A DNA stretch of 11,298 nucleotides from assembly GCA_030765325.1 (NCBI GenBank), contig JAVCCT010000104.1:1-11298 (forward strand), in the 5' to 3' direction. This document shows, piece by piece, positions 7,739 through 11,298 of this stretch. The position numbers were made by a program, and so were the translations under genes. This DNA comes from Candidatus Stygibacter frigidus (GTDB lineage: Bacteria > Cloacimonadota > Cloacimonadia > Cloacimonadales > TCS61). Positions within the stretch are counted from its first letter, which is position 1. Each line of letters opens with the position of its first letter. The notes beneath the pieces are model-generated. The model was not told the origin of the DNA. It was given only the letters and a program-made list of their open reading frames with translations, and did no database searches.

Positions 7739-8536
7739 TCATAATTCAATGCCAAAATTGTCCTGTACTTCAATTATAGTTTGATCTCTATCAGCTATTC
7801 TCTCCCCTCTTAATTTCTGCAAAACCCAACTTGCTGCCCACATTCCCATAATTGCCGGCATATATACTACTGAGCCCAGAGTTCCCCGCATTCTTCCAGT
7901 ATCACCATGCCAATCCTGCTGTGAACCTGCTTCTGGCGGATATTGCTCGATAGGCTGCTCAATGCTGTAGATCACATCAATTCCCTTTCTGATCCCACGT
8001 CTCCCCAGATATTTACGTACCCGTCTTGCCAGAGGGCACATATAGGTCTGGGAAATATCACCAAGCTTGATCTGGCTCGGGTCAAAGCGACTTGCCGCAC
8101 CCAAAATCGAAATCACAGGGATTTTCTGTCGCCAGCAATCTTCAAGCAAACCCACTTTAGGCACCAGACTATCTATGGCATCTACCACAATATCAAGTTC
8201 TGGTAATAAACCGTCCCTGCTGTCTTTATTGCAGAATCCACTAAATATCTCCACTTCACAATCTGGATTAATATCTTTTATTCTTTCTTTCATCACTTCA
8301 GTTTTCTGTCTGCCGATGGTACTGTGCAAGGCAAGAAGCTGCCGGTTAATATTGGTCTCACTGATCACATCAAAATCTACCAGCAGAAGTCTGCCTATTC
8401 CACTGCGAGCCAGTGCTTCAGCCACATAGGATCCCACTCCGCCTAAGCCCATGATCCCGATTCTGGAAGCCTGAAATCTTGACATTGTCTCATTACCAAA
8501 AAGCAGTCTTGTTCGCGAAAACTGATCTATTTCCAT
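7739..8536 (-). CDS. tcdA: tRNA threonylcarbamoyladenosine dehydratase (TcdA/CsdL, E1-like)
   Basis: A 265-residue cytoplasmic enzyme of the ThiF/MoeB/E1 superfamily. TcdA uses ATP to cyclise the t6A37 modification of ANN-decoding tRNAs into ct6A. The nucleotide-binding loop GLGGVGSYVAEALARSGIG is at 30-48, the acidic strand VDFDVISETNINRQ at 53-66 and VVDAIDSLVPKVGLL at 117-131, with ILGAASRFDPSQIKLGDIS at 144-162. These follow the TcdA order and spacing; the last block (GGA..DPTQI..DL) separates TcdA from ThiF and MoeB. PLARRVRKYLGRRGIRKGIDVIYS (168-191) matches the TcdA DPLA...LR region, although Cys replaces Asp before Pro. Length is normal. The start at ATG 8536 lies inside the end of tatD (ten-base overlap), with GGGAAAG upstream, so the two are probably translated together. 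It is the second gene of that pair and is followed by a 95-base gap. Confidence 0.92.
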   Translation of the reverse strand: MEIDQFSRTRLLFGNETMSRFQASRIGIMGLGGVGSYVAEALARSGIGRLLLVDFDVISETNINRQLLALHSTIGRQKTEVMKERIKDINPDCEVEIFSGFCNKDSRDGLLPELDIVVDAIDSLVPKVGLLEDCWRQKIPVISILGAASRFDPSQIKLGDISQTYMCPLARRVRKYLGRRGIRKGIDVIYSIEQPIEQYPPEAGSQQDWHGDTGRMRGTLGSVVYMPAIMGMWAASWVLQKLRGERIADRDQTIIEVQDNFGIEL

Positions 8537-9219
8537 ATTTTCTTTCCCATAATGTTTTCGATTTTACCTGTTACTTTCAGCAGATTTGCCAGTATATTAT
8601 ATTCGCCATCAAAGTTAGCTGGTTTGGCATAAGGTGCATCGGTTTCTATCTCCCAGTATCCCCTCATGATAATAGCCTGCACCACTTTATCATGCGGCAG
8701 TCGGGCATTCAGAGAATACCCAAGATCAAAGCTATTAAAAGCTTCAAATACATCCATGGAACTATTAAATCCGTGCAGAAAACCCCGCACCTTGGGAAAA
8801 TTGTCTTTCAAGAGTTTATAAAGTTCATTATAGCTTTTCACTACGTGAAAGATCACTGGAAGTTCAAATTCCCGTGCCAGTTCAAGCTGCATTAGCAGAA
8901 TCTTTTTCTGCCACTCCCATTTATCATTTCGTTTATCAAAACCTATTTCTCCAATCGCGGCAATTTTTCTCGAACCTGCCAGTTCCACCAGAAAATCCCA
9001 GTCCTGCTCACTGCTTTTATCATAATAGGGATGGATTCCTGCGCACCACGTCATTCCTGCAATATTCTGCTGCATGTGCCACTCCATCTCCTCCCGGCAT
9101 AAGGCACTGGAAAGCCAGCCCGTTACTCCAGCTTCTCGCGCTGCCTGCAATTCTGTATCCAACCTGCCGGCGCGGTAGATCTCTTCCAAATGACAATGAT
9201 TATCTCTTATATTTTTCAT
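8527..9219 (-). CDS. TatD-family metal-dependent hydrolase (putative 3'-5' DNase)
   Basis: A 230-residue TatD-type amidohydrolase-fold protein; characterised members are Mg-dependent exonucleases acting on DNA ends or damaged nucleic acid in the cytoplasm. Metal ligands appear in family order: the HxH pair in DNHCHLEE (H8, H10), AIGEIGFD (88-95, E91), PVIFHVVKSYNELYKLLK (121-138, H125), FLHGFNSS (147-154, H149) and ETDAPYAKP (192-200, D194). CAGIHPYYDKSS (59-70) matches the GLHPH block. The protein is some 25-35 residues shorter than usual, with a compact region after the last ligand, but no ligand is lost. ATG 9219 has only a weak upstream site (AGG or AAGG). Its last codons overlap tcdA by ten bases. 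Two hairpin repeats lie within 110 bases upstream and may shape its leader. Confidence 0.88.
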   Translation of the reverse strand: MKNIRDNHCHLEEIYRAGRLDTELQAAREAGVTGWLSSALCREEMEWHMQQNIAGMTWCAGIHPYYDKSSEQDWDFLVELAGSRKIAAIGEIGFDKRNDKWEWQKKILLMQLELAREFELPVIFHVVKSYNELYKLLKDNFPKVRGFLHGFNSSMDVFEAFNSFDLGYSLNARLPHDKVVQAIIMRGYWEIETDAPYAKPANFDGEYNILANLLKVTGKIENIMGKKIWK

Positions 9220-9229
9220 ACCTGATTAA

Positions 9230-9265
9230 AACCTTCTGGATGGTCGCCAGACCTCCGGAATGGTT
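9230..9265 (-). repeat. Hairpin repeat copy 1 (minus orientation) upstream of tatD
   Basis: Read on the minus strand this 36-base element has the order AACC, A, seven bases, GGTC, four-base loop, GACC, A, seven bases, GGTT. The arms pair except for one mismatch and the two single A positions left unpaired. It also consists of two direct copies of a 14-base motif, ACCATTCCGGAGGT and ACCATCCAGAAGGT. It shares this layout with the element at 9294-9328. Confidence 0.65.
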
Positions 9266-9293
9266 GACCGTTTTATTAGCAATTAACTTTCCC

Positions 9294-9328
9294 AACCATT
9301 TCAAAGGTCTTTGACCATTTGAAAGGTT
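9294..9328 (+). repeat. Hairpin repeat copy 2 (plus orientation)
   Basis: This 35-base element reads AACC, A, TTTCAAA, GGTC, TTT, GACC, A, TTTGAAA, GGTT. All arm bases pair apart from the two single A bulges. It contains two direct copies of a 14-base motif, ACCATTTCAAAGGT and ACCATTTGAAAGGT. Arm bases differ from copy 1 while pairing is largely kept, and the two copies point in opposite directions, 28 bases apart. Confidence 0.68.
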
Positions 9329-9339
9329 TATTATTTGCG

Positions 9340-9372
9340 AAAAAAAGACCCTAACACAGTAATGTCAGGGTC
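9340..9372 (-). terminator. Rho-independent terminator of the calcium-loop barrel gene
   Basis: On the minus strand GACCCT pairs with AGGGTC, and after one mismatch ACA pairs with TGT around a six-base loop. Seven T follow directly (9346-9340). It lies 20 bases after the stop codon at 9392, so it ends that gene's transcript and separates it from tatD. Confidence 0.85.
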
Positions 9373-9391
9373 ATGATTATTTATTTATTAA

Positions 9392-10900
9392 CTAAAATCT
9401 GAATTCCACACCCATTGATATATCTCGTTCCGTCTCTTCATCACCTTCGATCTTGTCATTATTATCATAATCCACATAGCGTTCCTGATACTGCCACATA
9501 AGATATGTGCCTGGACTAAGTTCATAACGAATTATACCCTGGATCATCACATGCGGAGCGATAATTGAGGTGATCTCATTCACATCTACCTGATAATATT
9601 TGAATTCCATATTCTTCAGCTTAGGTATGATACTGGTATTGATTCCGGCTGTACCAACCAGGGATTTTGTGTCCGGTTCATCTCCTTCTGCATACATATC
9701 AGTATATGCTGCTTCCAGATACATAAAATTAAAGAGGTCTGCACGCAGCTTGCCAAACCAGCCTCGAGATTTTGTCACATTTTCCAGAAGTGATTCCTTT
9801 ATCAATATATCATATTCACCAGCAGCACCTTCATCTGGATTAAATTGCAGATAGGCTCTATCATTATCATAATAATGATCAAAATAACCTGCCATGAAAT
9901 TGTCATCATATTGACGGTATTCCAGATTTAAGTGGAAAATAGCAAATTGAGTATAAAATCCTGGAAAGATAAAACCATAGCCATTATCAACTATCTGAGC
10001 TAATTCTCCATAATGACTCAGCTTAAAAAGTTTAGTATCCACAAGTGGCAGATCATAATCAAATCCCAGTACTGCGATATCATTTGCTACAAGATCAGCC
10101 AGCGGGTTATCCAGATCTTCTGCATATTCCACAAATCCACCCAGATTGTCTAATTGATCGATCTGATCCTGGCTGAAGCCCATCTCTAATAGATTATCCT
10201 GAGTAAAAAGTCCATCCCCATCCCCATCAAAATCATTTACATCCGGTATGCCATCATCATCAGTATCCACTGAATTCATGATAGTTTTTTCCTCATCAGC
10301 AGAGATGCCCTTATATTGGTCTACATCATATCCCACCGTGGTTCCCAGACGTAATCCATTTAAAAGCGGAATACCTGATTCATATAATGGTGCAATAGTT
10401 ACTCGACCGGCGAATATGGTGGGATCAGTGATATTGGAAGTAAAACCTTCCAGCATCATATCCATTACGGGCAGTTTACCACCCACCATTACGCCTAACT
10501 GGCGATCCATGGGATAACTCAAAGTATTGCAGTAATCATTCATTACCAAACCTGGTCCCAGGCTGTAACTGCTGAAAGCTCCCAGCTTGGCAAAAAAAGT
10601 ATCGCCACGCTCGCTCCAGCGGATATAATAAAGCTTATTCACATAATCCTGCCAGTCGTTCCAGTCTTCTTCCCGTATGCCACCTTCATCGGTGAATAAA
10701 AGATCGATATCAAGTCCAATTCCCAGTTTTCCAATCCGCAGTTCAGGTGTTAGCCTTAATCGCATATAGGTTTGATTTCCTATCATTACAGTACCCACGC
10801 CACCGCCAAGACTTACCGGATTAGTCGTATCTCCTTCCCCATCAGCAAAAAGCGTCGATAAAAATAATAACAATACTCCCACTAATACTGTTTTCTTCAT
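9392..10900 (-). CDS. Outer-membrane beta-barrel protein with calcium-binding-type loops
   Basis: A 502-residue envelope protein I do not recognise by name. A signal peptide ends near residue 19 (LFA/DG). Strand-rich sequence runs throughout (YMRLRLTPELRIGKLGIGLDIDLLF, AIFHLNLEYRQY, VMIQGIIRYELSPGTYLMWQYQERY) and ends in SMGVEFRF with a terminal Phe, the usual signal for barrel insertion. Two calcium-type loops stand out: DTDDDGIPDVND (212-223), as in thrombospondin type 3 repeats, followed by DGDGDG (225-230), and DYDNNDKIEGDE near the C-terminus (477-488), with EF-hand spacing but Asp in place of the usual Gly. GAFSSYSLGPGLVMNDY (107-123) resembles GNYRATFGQGLVMENTDFY in the helix-hairpin-helix barrel, suggesting a shared barrel family. 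The start ATG 10900 has GGAGGAT upstream. It is a single-gene unit with its own terminator. Porin, adhesin or substrate-binding roles are all possible. Confidence 0.85.
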   Translation of the reverse strand: MKKTVLVGVLLLFLSTLFADGEGDTTNPVSLGGGVGTVMIGNQTYMRLRLTPELRIGKLGIGLDIDLLFTDEGGIREEDWNDWQDYVNKLYYIRWSERGDTFFAKLGAFSSYSLGPGLVMNDYCNTLSYPMDRQLGVMVGGKLPVMDMMLEGFTSNITDPTIFAGRVTIAPLYESGIPLLNGLRLGTTVGYDVDQYKGISADEEKTIMNSVDTDDDGIPDVNDFDGDGDGLFTQDNLLEMGFSQDQIDQLDNLGGFVEYAEDLDNPLADLVANDIAVLGFDYDLPLVDTKLFKLSHYGELAQIVDNGYGFIFPGFYTQFAIFHLNLEYRQYDDNFMAGYFDHYYDNDRAYLQFNPDEGAAGEYDILIKESLLENVTKSRGWFGKLRADLFNFMYLEAAYTDMYAEGDEPDTKSLVGTAGINTSIIPKLKNMEFKYYQVDVNEITSIIAPHVMIQGIIRYELSPGTYLMWQYQERYVDYDNNDKIEGDEETERDISMGVEFRF

Positions 10901-10905
10901 AATCT

Positions 10906-10912
10906 ATCCTCC
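10906..10912 (-). promoter_or_regulatory. Ribosome binding site of the calcium-loop barrel gene
   Basis: GGAGGAT on the minus strand, with its core about eight bases before ATG 10900, is a strong match and supports that start. Confidence 0.7.
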
Positions 10913-10941
10913 ATATTTGTTTATAACTCTTTCTTGCCTAT

Positions 10942-10972
10942 CATATATCCCGCAATTCTCACTTCCCGTCAA
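10942..10972 (-). promoter_or_regulatory. Possible sigma-70-like promoter of the calcium-loop barrel gene
   Basis: On the minus strand TTGACG (10972-10967) stands 19 bases from TATATG (10947-10942); the overlapping TATGAT (10945-10940) matches better but at 21 bases. It would give a leader of about 35 bases before ATG 10900. Spacing is at the long edge of normal and promoters of this group are not well defined, so this is tentative. Confidence 0.3.
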
Positions 10973-11072
10973 GAAAAACCTTAATAATTGGTTTTTTGCA
11001 GAAGTTGATCAGCAAATTTATGGGCAATATGGACACATTGACAACCAGAAGCTATTAATATTATCCCTACTA

Positions 11073-11126
11073 AGTCCACTATGTCCATCCTGTCCACTAA
11101 GACCATTACGTCCATAGTACCCATGT
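11073..11126. repeat. Degenerate nine-base tandem repeat, six units
   Basis: Six consecutive nine-base units: AGTCCACTA, TGTCCATCC, TGTCCACTA, AGACCATTA, CGTCCATAG, TACCCATGT. The consensus is NGTCCAYTA, and decay increases toward the right. It lies outside any supported gene, and its period of three codons makes the small overlapping frames look repetitive. Confidence 0.6.
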
Positions 11127-11260
11127 TCCAGCCCTGCTGTCCCCTGGTTATGGTGCCAGAGAGATGCTGCAAGATAGCGAGAGACTGTTCAACCTAAGTA
11201 ATTGATATCATTGCAGATTTGCGTATTTTTCTGTCAAAAAGTGCACATATTCATCATATT

Positions 11261-11287
11261 TGTCAATTTCAGGGAATTGACATTTTT
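11261..11287 (+). terminator. Palindrome with a T-run, possible plus-strand terminator or operator
   Basis: TGTCAATT and AATTGACA form a perfect eight-base inverted repeat around TCAGGG, followed on the plus strand by five T. The stem is A/T-rich and no plus-strand gene precedes it in the window. A regulatory site for a gene beyond the right edge is an equal possibility. A second small inverted repeat (TTCCC, GTA, GGGAA) at 11286-11298 reaches the window edge. Confidence 0.4.
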
Positions 11288-11298
11288 CCCGTAGGGAA

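Larger units (their letters stand above)
10973..11298. other. Intergenic stretch without a credible gene
   Basis: Only short frames of up to about 66 codons occur here on either strand; they lack ribosome sites and run through the nine-base tandem repeat, so I do not call them. The stretch holds that repeat and two palindromes at the right edge. No tRNA, rRNA or insertion-sequence signature is visible. Confidence 0.5.

Noticed and set aside
8874..9314. Plus-strand open frame of 146 codons across tatD and the hairpin repeats
   Set aside because: It runs antisense to tatD and through palindromic repeats; the translated text looks like a shadow frame.
9230..9328. CRISPR array
   Set aside because: The four units are unevenly spaced, inverted in pairs and lack unique spacers of constant length; no cas gene is near.
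10981..11172. Minus-strand frame of 63 codons and the overlapping plus-strand frame of 66 codons
   Set aside because: Both run through the nine-base tandem repeat, lack ribosome sites and show only tripeptide-repeat texture.

Overview
The window is about 40% GC and carries a single gene train. Every gene I can support lies on the minus strand, so the transcriptional order runs from high to low coordinates. The organism is most likely a Gram-negative bacterium of the Fibrobacteres-Chlorobi-Bacteroidetes superphylum. The Cloacimonadota type is my best guess, from three outer-membrane beta-barrel proteins with signal peptides (two of them with calcium-type loops), a helix-hairpin-helix/beta-barrel fusion, a lone YbbR protein and low GC. 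That placement is inference from gene style, not from a marker gene.

Layout in order of transcription. At the right end, 10901-11298 holds no credible gene, only small palindromes, a nine-base tandem repeat and a possible promoter. A calcium-loop beta-barrel protein (10900-9392) follows and ends in a clear intrinsic terminator (9340-9372). Next come two related hairpin repeats (9230-9265 and 9294-9328). Then tatD (9219-8527) and tcdA (8536-7739) overlap by 10 bases. After a 95-base gap comes a cell-envelope set: a secreted helix-hairpin-helix protein fused to an outer-membrane barrel (7643-5008, split by a one-base frameshift near 6568), a PorV/FadL-like barrel (4988-3564) and a secreted 5'-nucleotidase-family enzyme (3564-1882). 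The last two share one base as TAATG. After a further 146 bases lies a HEAT-repeat protein resembling the AlkD fold (1735-914), then a terminator-like hairpin, then a membrane-anchored YbbR-like protein (858 to beyond the left edge).

Working together: the tight spacing of the helix-hairpin-helix barrel, the PorV/FadL-like barrel and the periplasmic 5'-nucleotidase suggests an envelope unit handling nucleic acid or nucleotides. DNA would bind a secreted helix-hairpin-helix domain, material would cross the outer membrane through one or both barrels, and the nucleotidase would dephosphorylate nucleotides before uptake. A TatD-family hydrolase lies just upstream. This is a hypothesis from domain content and spacing. 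The frameshift means the first gene may be broken in this genome, or may contain a sequencing error.

Main limits: no similarity search was possible, so barrel assignments rest on signal peptides, overall texture and C-terminal aromatic residues. The YbbR gene is cut by the window edge.
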